A stretch of DNA of 64,000 bases, from positions 1,178,001 to 1,242,000 of the forward strand of contig NZ_FMTL01000001.1 of assembly GCF_900099645.1 (NCBI RefSeq), written 5' to 3'. This document shows, piece by piece, positions 43,323-51,770 of this stretch (its first letter is position 1; the number at the start of each line of letters is the position of its first letter). The stretch comes from Pseudomonas peli (GTDB taxonomy: Bacteria > Pseudomonadota > Gammaproteobacteria > Pseudomonadales > Pseudomonadaceae). The notes under the pieces are model-generated. The model saw nothing but the letters and a program-made list of their open reading frames with translations, made no database searches and was not told where the DNA came from. The translations under genes and the position numbers were made by a program.

Positions 43323-44762
43323 ATGTTGCGCAGACTCTCTCTGGCTATCGCCGTGGCCGCCGCGTCCAACGCAATGGCCTGGGCTGAACAAGCCCCGCTG
43401 TCCACCAAAACTGACCTGGTCACGGTCTACCAGGAAGCCGCCGCCAACAACGCCGATCTGGCTGCTGCACGCGCCGATTACGAGGCCCGCAGCGAAGTGG
43501 TGCCCCAGGCCCGCGCCGGCCTGCTGCCTAATTTGTCTGCTGGGGCCAACCTGAGCGACACCCGCACCCAGGTCGATTCGCCAAGCACCACCAGCTCGCG
43601 TAGCGGCACCGTTTACCAAGCCAACCTGAGCCAGCCGCTATTCCGTGCAGATCGCTGGTTCCAGTTGCAAGCGGCCAAAGCCAGCAACGAACAAGCGGTG
43701 CTGGAGCTGTCGGCCACTGAACAGAACCTGATTCTGCAGAGTGCTGAAGCCTACTTCGCGGTACTGCGTGCGCAGGACAACCTGGCGTCGACCAAAGCCG
43801 AAGAAGCCGCCTTCAAGCGCCAGCTGGACCAAGCCAACGAGCGCTTTGATGTCGGCCTGTCGGACAAGACCGACGTGCTGGAAGCCCAGGCCGGTTTCGA
43901 CACCGCCCGCGCCAACCGCATCATCGCCCTGCGCCAGGTGGAAGATGCTTTCCAGGCCCTGACCACCCTGACCAATCGCGATTTCAGCGCACTGGAAGGC
44001 ATCGAGCACAGCCTGCCAATCCTCGCGCCGACGCCCAATGACGCAAAAGTCTGGGTCGACACCGCTGCCGCGCAAAACCTCAACCTGCAAGCCAGTAACT
44101 ACGCCGTTGACGCGGCAGAAGAGACCCTGCGCCAGCGCAAGTCGGGCCATGCACCGACCCTGGATGCCGTGGCCAGCTACCAGAAGGGCGATAACGACAG
44201 CCTCGGTTTTAGCAACAACGCCGCCAGCGTCAACCGGTTTAGCGGCGATGTTGAGCAGCGCTCGATTGGCCTGCAACTGAACATTCCGCTGTACAGCGGC
44301 GGCCTGACCAGTTCCCAAGTGCGCGAGTCCTACCAGCGCCTGAACCAAACTGAACAGCTGCGTGAAAGCCTGCGTCGCCAGGTGGTGCAGAACACCCGCA
44401 ACCTGCACCGCGCGGTGAACACCGACGTGGAAACCGTGCAGGCGCGCAAGCAGTCGATCATCTCCAACCAGAGCGCCCTGGAAGCCACTGAAATCGGCTA
44501 CCAGGTCGGCACGCGCAACATCGTAGACGTGCTCGACGCTCAGCGCGAGCTGTACAGCTCGGTGCGTAACTACAACAACGCGCGCTATGACTACATCCTT
44601 AACAACCTGCGACTGAAACAGGCTGCCGGCACCCTCAGCCCAGACGACCTGAACGCCCTGGAGCAGTACCTGAAATCCGATTACAACCCGGACGAAGACT
44701 TCCTGCCGCCGGACCTGGCCAAGGCCGCCGAAGCCCAGCTGCGTGGCAACTCGCAGTACTGA
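43323..44762 (+). CDS. tolC: TolC family outer membrane protein
   Basis: TolC forms the trimeric outer-membrane channel for type I secretion and efflux. The 479-residue precursor has a signal peptide ending near AMAWA. Two OEP repeats follow: LVTVYQEAAANNADLAAARADYEARSE, ANERFDVGLSDKTDVLEAQAGFDTARA, and in the second half GYQVGTRNIVDVLDAQRELYSS. A C-terminal tail is extended. The ATG at 43323 has AGGA eight bases upstream; eleven upstream in-frame codons are not needed. From memory this corresponds to PAO1 tolC (PA4974). No pump genes adjoin it. Confidence 0.95.
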   Translation: MLRRLSLAIAVAAASNAMAWAEQAPLSTKTDLVTVYQEAAANNADLAAARADYEARSEVVPQARAGLLPNLSAGANLSDTRTQVDSPSTTSSRSGTVYQANLSQPLFRADRWFQLQAAKASNEQAVLELSATEQNLILQSAEAYFAVLRAQDNLASTKAEEAAFKRQLDQANERFDVGLSDKTDVLEAQAGFDTARANRIIALRQVEDAFQALTTLTNRDFSALEGIEHSLPILAPTPNDAKVWVDTAAAQNLNLQASNYAVDAAEETLRQRKSGHAPTLDAVASYQKGDNDSLGFSNNAASVNRFSGDVEQRSIGLQLNIPLYSGGLTSSQVRESYQRLNQTEQLRESLRRQVVQNTRNLHRAVNTDVETVQARKQSIISNQSALEATEIGYQVGTRNIVDVLDAQRELYSSVRNYNNARYDYILNNLRLKQAAGTLSPDDLNALEQYLKSDYNPDEDFLPPDLAKAAEAQLRGNSQY

Positions 44763-44775
44763 GTGCTCCGCAACC

Positions 44776-44806
44776 AAAAAGCCCGCTGAATTCAGCGGGC
44801 TTTTTT
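44776..44806. terminator. Bidirectional terminator between tolC and waaA
   Basis: AAAAAGCCCGCTGAATTCAGCGGGCTTTTTT is a nearly perfect palindrome with A- and T-runs on both sides. Confidence 0.9.
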
Positions 44807-44846
44807 ATGGCGTAAGTCGTTACGGGACCAAGTGAGTACTCAATCG

Positions 44847-46142
44847 CTATGGCGACTCGACCTTCAGCAGCCGCGCCAAACCCGCCAACAGCCGTGCCAG
44901 GGCACCTTGGTTAGCCCGCATTACGGCCTGCCCAGCCGTCCGCATGGCCTCTGCGGTCGCTGGTTCGCGCCATAGCTGTGCAACCCGCTGCGCCAAACCG
45001 TGCGCATCCGCCACCTCGCTCAACGCACCGGCAGTGCGCAGCTGCGCGGCAATCTCCAGAAAGTTGAACAGGTGCGGGCCGCTCAGCACCGGCTTGCCCA
45101 GTGCCGCCGGCTCCAGCAGGTTATGCCCGCCATTGGCCACCAGGCTGCCGCCGACAAAGGCGATATCGGCCAAGGCATAGAGAAACAGCAGCTCGCCCAT
45201 GGTGTCGCCGAGCAGCACCTGATCGCTCGCCAGCAGCGCTTCGCCAGTGGAGCGGCGCCGCGTGTTAAAGCCTTGCCGCTGGCACAACTCGAACACCGCA
45301 TTGAAACGCTCGGGATGGCGCGGCACCAAAATCAGCAGAGCATCAGGGGTCTGCTTGAGCAGCTCACGGTGGGCGGCAAGAACGATCTCGTCTTCGCCAG
45401 CATGGGTGCTCGCGGCGATCCATACCGGGCGCTGCGTGGCCTGCCATTGCTGACGCAAGGCAGCGACACGGGTCAGCAGAGCCGGATCAATGGTCAGATC
45501 AAACTTGATCGAGCCGGTGACCTCAACACACTCAGGCCGCGCACCCAGGCTGCGAAAGCGTTCGGCCTCCAGCTCCGTTTGCACCGCCAACAAATCCAGC
45601 TCGGCGAGCATCGGTGCGGTGAGGTTGGCAAAGCGCGCATAGCCACGGGCCGAGCGCTCGGACAGCCGCCCGTTGGCCAGCGCCACCGGGATGCCGCGCT
45701 TGGCGCACTGGTGGATATGGTTGGGCCACAGCTCGGTTTCCATAATCACCGCCAACTTGGGCTGCACCTGATCGAGAAAACGCGCTGCCGCCCAAGGCAG
45801 GTCATACGGCAGGTAGCAATGCTGCACCCGACCCGCGTACTCCGCACCACCGAACATCGCCTGAATGCGCTCCGAACCCGTCGGCGTCATGCAGGTAATG
45901 GTGATCGGCAACTGCGGATAACGCGCCAGCAGCTCACGCACCAACGGCGCCGCAGCAATACTCTCGCCCACCGACACGGCATGCAGCCAGATACCGCCCG
46001 GTTTGAGCGGTGGCAGGCCAAAGGCAAAGCGCTCGCCAATACGCTTGGCATAAGCCGGCGCCTGCCAGGCGCGCCAGGCCAGACGCCCGGCCACCAGCGG
46101 CAGACCGAGATGAAACAGCAGGGTGTAGAGGCTTCTATTCAT
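44847..46142 (-). CDS. waaA: 3-deoxy-D-manno-octulosonic acid (Kdo) transferase
   Basis: WaaA attaches Kdo residues to lipid A precursor at the inner membrane, starting the LPS core. The 431-residue GT30 enzyme has an N-terminal anchor, WLHAVSVGESIAAAPLV with the catalytic-type Glu, PYDLPWAAARFLDQVQP, METELWPN, and the C-terminal donor-binding FVGGSLVANGGHNLLEPAALGKPVL. The ATG at 46142 gives MNRSLYTLLFHLGLPLV; upstream in-frame codons are unrelated. The Shine-Dalgarno site is weak. Confidence 0.96.
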   Translation of the reverse strand: MNRSLYTLLFHLGLPLVAGRLAWRAWQAPAYAKRIGERFAFGLPPLKPGGIWLHAVSVGESIAAAPLVRELLARYPQLPITITCMTPTGSERIQAMFGGAEYAGRVQHCYLPYDLPWAAARFLDQVQPKLAVIMETELWPNHIHQCAKRGIPVALANGRLSERSARGYARFANLTAPMLAELDLLAVQTELEAERFRSLGARPECVEVTGSIKFDLTIDPALLTRVAALRQQWQATQRPVWIAASTHAGEDEIVLAAHRELLKQTPDALLILVPRHPERFNAVFELCQRQGFNTRRRSTGEALLASDQVLLGDTMGELLFLYALADIAFVGGSLVANGGHNLLEPAALGKPVLSGPHLFNFLEIAAQLRTAGALSEVADAHGLAQRVAQLWREPATAEAMRTAGQAVMRANQGALARLLAGLARLLKVESP

Positions 46143-46174
46143 GGCGCGCAGCTTAACAGAGTAGTTGGGACTGA

Positions 46175-47059
46175 TCAGCCGATGGCCTGCAGGTGCTGGG
46201 CAAAGCACTCGGCCAGCCACAAGGCCGCCGGCCCCAGCGCCTCATCACGCCGACAGACCAGCTCGACCACCAGCGGTGGCGGCACCCAATCGCTGTTTAA
46301 TTCCACCAGTTGGCCTTGATACGTCGGGTACTGCACCACATGGCGTGGCAACCAGGCCCAGCCCAGGTTACGCATCAGCAGTTCGGCCATGGCGTAGAAA
46401 CTGTCGGTGCGCCAGACCGACGGGCTGAGTTGCTCGCCGCCTGGGTACTGGCTGTCCTGCGGTGCCATCAGCAATTGCCGATGGCGCGCCAGTTCACGCC
46501 GATCGACATGCCCACCCCGCGCCAGGGCATGCCCCGCCCCGCATACGGTCACCATCTCGATGGTACCCAAGCGCTGGCGCTCCAGCGCATCGGGCATGTG
46601 TTCATGGTGAAACAGCAGACCGAGATCAGCGCGGTGCTCCAGCAGCTTGCGCGCCACATCGCCCTGGGCACCGCTGGCCAACTGCACCTCCAACAGCGGG
46701 AATTGCTGAGCCAGCGCCTCCAGGCTGTCGAGCACCGGCTGATAGGGCATCGCCTCATCCTGGGCCAGACGCAGGCGCACCTCTTCACCACGCACCAGGC
46801 CCAGTGCCCGCCCTTCCAGACGCTGACACTGGCGCAGCACCTCGCGCGCCTCTTCCAGCAGAGCCGCGCCGGCATCGGTCAGACGTGGCTGGCGGCCACT
46901 GCTGCGCTCGAACAGGCGTACGCCAAGGTCGGTTTCCAGCATGGCAATTGCGTTACTCACCGCCGATTGCGCGCGCTGTATTTGCCGCCCCACAGCGGAG
47001 AACGACTGACCATCCGCAACACTGACAAACAGGCGAATCTGCTCCAGGCTCCACTGCAT
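46175..47059 (-). CDS. LysR-type transcriptional regulator
   Basis: A 294-residue LysR-family regulator. The N-terminal winged helix-turn-helix (about 1-62) reads LEQIRLFVSVADGQSFSAVGRQIQRAQSAVSNAIAMLE in pieces, followed by GVRLFERSS and LTDAGAALLEEAREVL. An effector-binding domain follows. ATG at 47059 with GGAG seven bases upstream is preferred. It is divergent from the SMR exporter gene across 87 bases that contain a perfect direct repeat, so it may control that gene and itself. The effector is unknown. Confidence 0.93.
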   Translation of the reverse strand: MQWSLEQIRLFVSVADGQSFSAVGRQIQRAQSAVSNAIAMLETDLGVRLFERSSGRQPRLTDAGAALLEEAREVLRQCQRLEGRALGLVRGEEVRLRLAQDEAMPYQPVLDSLEALAQQFPLLEVQLASGAQGDVARKLLEHRADLGLLFHHEHMPDALERQRLGTIEMVTVCGAGHALARGGHVDRRELARHRQLLMAPQDSQYPGGEQLSPSVWRTDSFYAMAELLMRNLGWAWLPRHVVQYPTYQGQLVELNSDWVPPPLVVELVCRRDEALGPAALWLAECFAQHLQAIG

Positions 47060-47105
47060 AACCAATCTCCATTTCAGATAGGTAATGACTTTATCCCATC
47101 CGCAT

Positions 47106-47133
47106 GATCACTAGAATGGCGGCCAGATCACTA
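47106..47133 (+). promoter_or_regulatory. GATCACTA direct repeat, 20-bp period, before the SMR gene
   Basis: GATCACTA occurs at 47106-47113 and 47126-47133, exactly two helical turns apart. The first copy overlaps a possible -10 TAGAAT (47112-47117) and the second sits just before GGAG of the SMR gene. This is a candidate operator. Confidence 0.45.
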
Positions 47134-47146
47134 TGGAGGCCATATC

Positions 47147-47479
47147 ATGGGCGGCTATCTCTACCTCGCTATTGCCATCACGGCCGAAGTCATCGCCACC
47201 ACCTCGATGAAGGCCCTGGATGGATTCAACAAACCTCTACCCCTGCTGCTGGTTGTAGTCGGCTACGCCATTTCGTTCTGGATGCTCAGCCTGGTGGTGA
47301 AGACTATCCCGGTCGGCGTTGCCTATGCGGTGTGGGCGGGCCTGGGTATCGTGCTGGTGAGCATCGCGGCGGTGTTTCTCTACCAGCAGCGACTGGACCT
47401 GCCGGCCATGCTTGGCATGGGCCTGATTGTCGCCGGCGTGGTGGTGATTCAGTTGTTCTCGCAAAGCGTCGGCCACTGA
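47147..47479 (+). CDS. Small multidrug resistance (EmrE-like) exporter
   Basis: A 110-residue SMR transporter with four membrane helices. The conserved Glu14 lies in AITAEVIATTSMKA, and GVAYAVWAGLGIVL and LIVAGVVVIQLFS fit helices 3 and 4. SMR proteins exchange protons for quaternary ammonium or other cations, or guanidinium in the Gdx subgroup. AVWAGLG and length favour the Qac/EmrE type. GGAG lies eight bases before the ATG. From memory the PAO1 counterpart is PA4990. Confidence 0.94.
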   Translation: MGGYLYLAIAITAEVIATTSMKALDGFNKPLPLLLVVVGYAISFWMLSLVVKTIPVGVAYAVWAGLGIVLVSIAAVFLYQQRLDLPAMLGMGLIVAGVVVIQLFSQSVGH

Positions 47480-47545
47480 GCCGAGGGAGGCGCGCTAGCG
47501 CGAGCCGGTTATACTGCGCGCCTGTTTTCCCGTTGAGTCACCTGC

Positions 47546-48718
47546 ATGTCCCAGGCATTGAGCACTGATGTTTTGATCGTGGGCGGCGGCATTGCCGGCC
47601 TTTGGCTGAATGCGCGTCTGCGCCGCCAGGGTTTCGCCACCCTGCTGGTGGACAATGCCCGCCTCGGTGGCGGCCAGAGTGTGAAATCCCAGGGCATCAT
47701 CCATGGCGGCGCCAAATACGCCCTGCATGGCGCGCTGACTGGCGCCTCCGAAGCCATCGCCGATATGCCGCGGCGCTGGCGCGAAGCACTGGTGGGCACT
47801 GGCGAGCTGGACCTGAGCGGCGTGCGCCTGCTCTCCGATGCCCACTACCTGTGGTCCCCCGGCAGCCTGGCCGGCAATATCACCAGTTTCTTTGCCAGCA
47901 AGGCGGTGCGCGGCCGAGTCGATCAGGTCAAGGGCGAGCACCTGCCACCCGCCCTGCAACACCCGAAATTCAAGGGCAAGGTCTATCGTCTGGCCGAATT
48001 GGTGCTGGATGTGCCGAGCCTGATCAGCCGTCTCAGTGAACTGGCTGGCGATGGTTTGTTGGCCGCCGAGCGCATCGAACCGCTGCGGGAAAACGGCACG
48101 CTGGCCGGCCTGATCATCGACGGCCGCGAGATTCGCGCACAACGCATCATCCTCAGCGCCGGGCGTGGCAATGCCGAGCTGCTCAGCGCCCTCGACCTCA
48201 GCCAACCCGCACAGCAACTGCGCCCGCTGCATATGACCCTGGTCAAAGGCCCGACACTCAAACCGCTGTACGCCCACTGCCTGGGCGGCGGACCCAAGCC
48301 GCGCGTGACCATCACCACCCACCCGGCAGCCGACGGCCAATGGGTCTGGTACCTGGGCGGCGATCTGGCCGAAGCGGATGGCGTAGCCCGCGACGAAGCG
48401 GCGCAAATCCAGGCGGCGAAAAAAGAGCTGAGCGAGCTGCTGCCCTGGGTCGATCTGTCCGCCGCGCAGTGGGCCACGCTGCGAGTGGATCGCGCGGAGC
48501 CGGCGCAGTCCGGACTGGCGCGCCCAGACAATGCCTTCCTACACGAGCAAGGCAAACTGCTAGTGGGCTGGCCAACTAAGCTGGCGTTAGCCCCGGACTT
48601 TGCCGACCGCGTGCTAGCGGCGCTGAGCCGTGATGGCGTTCAGCCGACCACACATGCGCCACTGCCCGCGCTGCCGCGCCCGAGCGTCGCCCCACCCGTC
48701 TGGGAGGAACTGTTCTGA
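47546..48718 (+). CDS. FAD-dependent oxidoreductase (DAO-like)
   Basis: A 390-residue flavoprotein. The N-terminal dinucleotide motif VLIVGGGIAGLWLNARLRRQG and SQGIIHGGAKYAL are typical of the D-amino-acid-oxidase/glycerol-3-phosphate-dehydrogenase fold. AQRIILSAGRGNAELL marks the central FAD-binding strand, and KLLVGWPTKLALAPD lies near the C-terminus. The substrate cannot be told from sequence. The stop overlaps the start of the aldo/keto reductase gene by one base (TGATG), suggesting a joint pathway. Confidence 0.85.
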   Translation: MSQALSTDVLIVGGGIAGLWLNARLRRQGFATLLVDNARLGGGQSVKSQGIIHGGAKYALHGALTGASEAIADMPRRWREALVGTGELDLSGVRLLSDAHYLWSPGSLAGNITSFFASKAVRGRVDQVKGEHLPPALQHPKFKGKVYRLAELVLDVPSLISRLSELAGDGLLAAERIEPLRENGTLAGLIIDGREIRAQRIILSAGRGNAELLSALDLSQPAQQLRPLHMTLVKGPTLKPLYAHCLGGGPKPRVTITTHPAADGQWVWYLGGDLAEADGVARDEAAQIQAAKKELSELLPWVDLSAAQWATLRVDRAEPAQSGLARPDNAFLHEQGKLLVGWPTKLALAPDFADRVLAALSRDGVQPTTHAPLPALPRPSVAPPVWEELF

Positions 48719-49536
48719 TGCATCCCCTGCACAGTCTGCACAACCTGCATCGCCCATTGGGCGCGACCGAGCTGCGGGTTTCCCCGCTGGGCCTGGGCAC
48801 GGTCAAGTTGGGCCGCGACCAGGGGGTGAAATACCCCAACGGTTTCACCATCCCCGATGACGCCGCAGCCCGCGAACTGCTGGCCCAGGCCCATGATCTG
48901 GGCATCAACCTGATCGACACCGCGCCGGCCTACGGCACCAGCGAAACCCGCCTCGGCCCGTTGTTACGCGGCCAGCGCCAACAGTGGGTGATTGTCAGCA
49001 AGGTCGGCGAAGAGTTCGACAACGGCCAATCGCACTTCGACTTCAGCACGGCGCACACCCGTTTCTCGGTGGAGCGCAGCCTCAAGCGCCTGGAAACCGA
49101 CTTTATCGACCTGGTGCTGGTGCATTCCGACGGTAACGACGTGGCGATTCTGCGTGACAGCGGCGTGTACGAAACCCTCGCCGAGCTTAAACGCGAGGGC
49201 AAGATTCGCGGCTTCGGTCTCTCTGGCAAAACCGTTGCTGGCGGCCTGCTGGCCCTTGAGCAGGGTGATTGCGCAATGGTCACCTACAACCTCAACGAAC
49301 AAGGCGAACAGGCCGTACTCGACTATGCCGAACTGCACGGCAAAGGCATCCTGATCAAGAAGGCCCTGGCAAGCGGTCACGCCTGCCTGGCATCCGGTGT
49401 CGATCCGGTGCGCGCCAGTTTCGAACTGATCTTCGGCCACCCAGGTGCCTGCAGCGCGATTATCGGCACCATCAACCCGCAGCACCTGGCGCACAACGTC
49501 GCCACGGCCGCCGCTGTAATTCAGGATATTGCCTGA
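48718..49536 (+). CDS. Aldo/keto reductase
   Basis: A 272-residue TIM-barrel oxidoreductase. LIDTAPAYGTSETRLG contains the catalytic-type Asp67 and Tyr72, WVIVSKVGEEF holds the expected Lys, and TDFIDLVLVHSDG the expected His position. KIRGFGLSG and HPGACSAIIGTINPQHL are the family's later motifs. It is translationally coupled to the FAD oxidoreductase. NADPH-dependent reduction of an aldehyde or ketone is likely; the substrate is unknown. Confidence 0.9.
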   Translation: MHPLHSLHNLHRPLGATELRVSPLGLGTVKLGRDQGVKYPNGFTIPDDAAARELLAQAHDLGINLIDTAPAYGTSETRLGPLLRGQRQQWVIVSKVGEEFDNGQSHFDFSTAHTRFSVERSLKRLETDFIDLVLVHSDGNDVAILRDSGVYETLAELKREGKIRGFGLSGKTVAGGLLALEQGDCAMVTYNLNEQGEQAVLDYAELHGKGILIKKALASGHACLASGVDPVRASFELIFGHPGACSAIIGTINPQHLAHNVATAAAVIQDIA

Positions 49537-49605
49537 CGGGTCTCGCCCGACGATCTGTGCCAAGCTCTCAGGCCATGCCAACGCCGACACCTGCGAGGAG
49601 TTGCC

Positions 49606-50490
49606 ATGCCGCGCACCCTGATCCGCAAAGACCCCAGCAGTTTCAAGACCCTGCAATTGTTTGTCGAAGCCAGCCCGGAAGGTCTGGTTTACCAGAGCCT
49701 GGGCATGCCACTGAACTTCGCGCAGATGCTGGAAAAACGCAAACCGGTGACGGTGGCCGACAGCCAGCGCTTTGCCGTGGAGCTGGCCAACCTGGGGGTT
49801 TCGGTGCGGCTAACACTCAGCTGGCAGGGCCGCGAATACTGGATACTGGTGCGCCAGCGTCGCGCGGATCGCGGCGATGTGGTGCTCAAGCTGATCTCCG
49901 GCTACGTGCCGGCCCATGAGCTCAACCTGCCGCTGCTCACCGCGATTCAGGAAGTGGCCGAAGAATGCCTGCTGGAGACGCCGGAAGGCTGGCTAAGCGG
50001 GCGTTTTGGCGACACCTGGCTGCCAACGCCCTACCAGAGCAGCCTGCGCTACCGGGAAACCGCTCACTTCAGCCTTAGCCCGCTGTCCGGCGCCGCGCGC
50101 CCAGTGCAATGCGGCAACCTCAAGCTACTCGAACGCCCGCGCGCCTACGTGCACCTGCCGACCGCCTCGCTGCAGCTGGTCTACGACCTGCGCCTGGATT
50201 TGCCCAAGGAAACACGTCAACTCAGTCTGCTGCATGTCGACGAACACCTGGAAGACGGCCAACTGATCGCCCGCCTCAACCGCGCACGCCCCGACTTGTT
50301 TCTGATTCCGCTAGACCAGGGCCGGCCGACCGCCGAGCTGCTGACCCTAAAGCAGGGCCAGCTCTCACCTGCTAGCACTCGCGGTCTGTGGCTGGCCGAA
50401 AGCTTTGCGCCACAGGAAGGCTGGCTGGTACGCGAAGAGCGGATTCGCTGGAAAGATTGGATGGCGCAGACACAAAAAAGCCCCACCTAA
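49606..50490 (+). CDS. Protein of unknown function with Nudix-like segment
   Basis: A 294-residue soluble protein without a recognised family beyond a Pseudomonas-wide hypothetical (PA4993-like, from memory). The middle reads GYVPAHE (residues 99-105), then, nine residues later, QEVAEECLLE. This resembles a Nudix box (GX5EX7REUXEE) with two extra residues and Gln for Arg. The C-terminal half is beta-rich with SLRYRETAHFSLSPL and ASLQLVYDLRLDLP. GGAG lies six bases before the ATG. The last codons overlap a terminator for the opposite gene. Confidence 0.75.
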   Translation: MPRTLIRKDPSSFKTLQLFVEASPEGLVYQSLGMPLNFAQMLEKRKPVTVADSQRFAVELANLGVSVRLTLSWQGREYWILVRQRRADRGDVVLKLISGYVPAHELNLPLLTAIQEVAEECLLETPEGWLSGRFGDTWLPTPYQSSLRYRETAHFSLSPLSGAARPVQCGNLKLLERPRAYVHLPTASLQLVYDLRLDLPKETRQLSLLHVDEHLEDGQLIARLNRARPDLFLIPLDQGRPTAELLTLKQGQLSPASTRGLWLAESFAPQEGWLVREERIRWKDWMAQTQKSPT

Positions 50491-50497
50491 GCAGGGC
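50474..50497 (-). terminator. Intrinsic terminator for the acyl-CoA dehydrogenase pair
   Basis: On the minus strand GCCCTGC-TTAG-GTGGGGC (7 bp with wobbles) is followed by TTTTTTG. It overlaps the end of the opposing gene at 49606-50490. Confidence 0.65.
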
Positions 50498-50549
50498 AAA
50501 AAAGGGATTTAAGGCAAGTAGGCTGGATTCACCCAGCACGTGTGAACAA

Positions 50550-51758
50550 CTACTTCAATTCGCTGGAGCTCTTGCCCAGCAAGCGCCTGGCGACGATCAG
50601 CAGTTGGATCTGCTGAGTGCCTTCAAAGATGTCGAGAATCTTCGAGTCGCGCGCCCACTTCTCCAGCAGCTCATCTTCGCCGTAACCCAACGCGCCGGCC
50701 AGTTCGACGCATTTCAACGTCACCTCGTTGGCCACGCGCCCGGCCTTGGCTTTGGCGATGGAGGCCTCCTTGGAGTTGGGCAGTTTATTGTCGGCCATCC
50801 AGGCGGCTTTCAGGGTCAGCAGGCGTGCGGCTTCCCATTCAGCCTCCAGACGATAGAGCGTCGCCTCGGCATGGCTGACGCTGAGCAGCGGCGTGCGGTA
50901 ATCCAGCTTGCAGACTTTTTTCAGCAGTTCACGAGTGCGGTCCAGCGAGGCCTTGGCCACACCGACCGCCATCCCGGCGACCAGCGGGCGAGTGTTGTCG
51001 AAGGTCTCCATCACCCCGGCAAAGCCCTTCTGCACCTCGACTTCCGGGTTGCCGAGCAGGTTGGCGGCTGGCACGCGGCAATCGCTGAAGCTGATCGCGG
51101 CAGTGTCCGAGGCCTTGATGCCGAGCTTCTTTTCCAGCCGGGTGACGGTCATCCCTGGTGTACCGTGCTCCACCACAAAAGACTTGATCGCTGCACGGCC
51201 GAGACTCTTGTCCAGGGTGGCCCATACCACCACGGCATCGGCACGCTCGCCAGAGGTGACGTAGATCTTCTCGCCGTTAAGCACGTAGTGATCACCATCC
51301 TTCACCGCCGTGGTGCGGATCGCCGCCGAGTCCGAGCCGCAGCCTGGCTCGGTAATCGCCATGGCCGCCCAAATGCCGCCGAAACGCGCCAACTGCTCAT
51401 CATTGGCCACCGCGGCAATCGCCGCGTTGCCCAAGCCCTGACGCGGCATGGCCAAGAGCAGGCCGACATCGCCCCAACACAGCTCCATCACCCCGAGCAG
51501 GGCCGAGAGATTACCGCCATTCTTGATGCCTTCCTGTTGTTCGCGGGCCGCGCCGCGCTTGCTCGCCGAGGTGGCACCGATGGCGTCCGGCGAGCCGGCG
51601 TTCATGCCATCGAGCAGCGCCGCGAGCAGGTCCAGCTCCTTGGGATAGGCATGCTCGGCCTTGTCGTATTTGCGTGAAATAGGGCGAAAATAATTTTCCG
51701 CCACCTGATGGGCCTGATTAACCAGGCCACGGAATTTCTTGGGGATTTCCAGATTCAT
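50550..51758 (-). CDS. Acyl-CoA dehydrogenase, catalytic-type subunit
   Basis: A 402-residue flavin enzyme that introduces a trans-2 double bond into an acyl-CoA. ITEPGCGSDSAAIRTTA is the FAD/substrate signature, YVLNGEKIYVTSGERAD the central strand pair. Near the C-terminus DIFEGTQQIQ carries the catalytic-type base Glu379. AMAVGVAKASLDRTREL and GYGEDELLEKWARDSK are also typical. It lies 12 bases after a second acyl-CoA dehydrogenase gene that lacks this Glu. The substrate is unknown. Confidence 0.93.
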   Translation of the reverse strand: MNLEIPKKFRGLVNQAHQVAENYFRPISRKYDKAEHAYPKELDLLAALLDGMNAGSPDAIGATSASKRGAAREQQEGIKNGGNLSALLGVMELCWGDVGLLLAMPRQGLGNAAIAAVANDEQLARFGGIWAAMAITEPGCGSDSAAIRTTAVKDGDHYVLNGEKIYVTSGERADAVVVWATLDKSLGRAAIKSFVVEHGTPGMTVTRLEKKLGIKASDTAAISFSDCRVPAANLLGNPEVEVQKGFAGVMETFDNTRPLVAGMAVGVAKASLDRTRELLKKVCKLDYRTPLLSVSHAEATLYRLEAEWEAARLLTLKAAWMADNKLPNSKEASIAKAKAGRVANEVTLKCVELAGALGYGEDELLEKWARDSKILDIFEGTQQIQLLIVARRLLGKSSSELK

Positions 51759-51770
51759 GTTGAGGCGCCC

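Noticed and set aside
46310..47107. 265-codon plus-strand frame opposite the LysR gene
   Set aside because: It is antisense to a well-supported LysR gene and has no family features.
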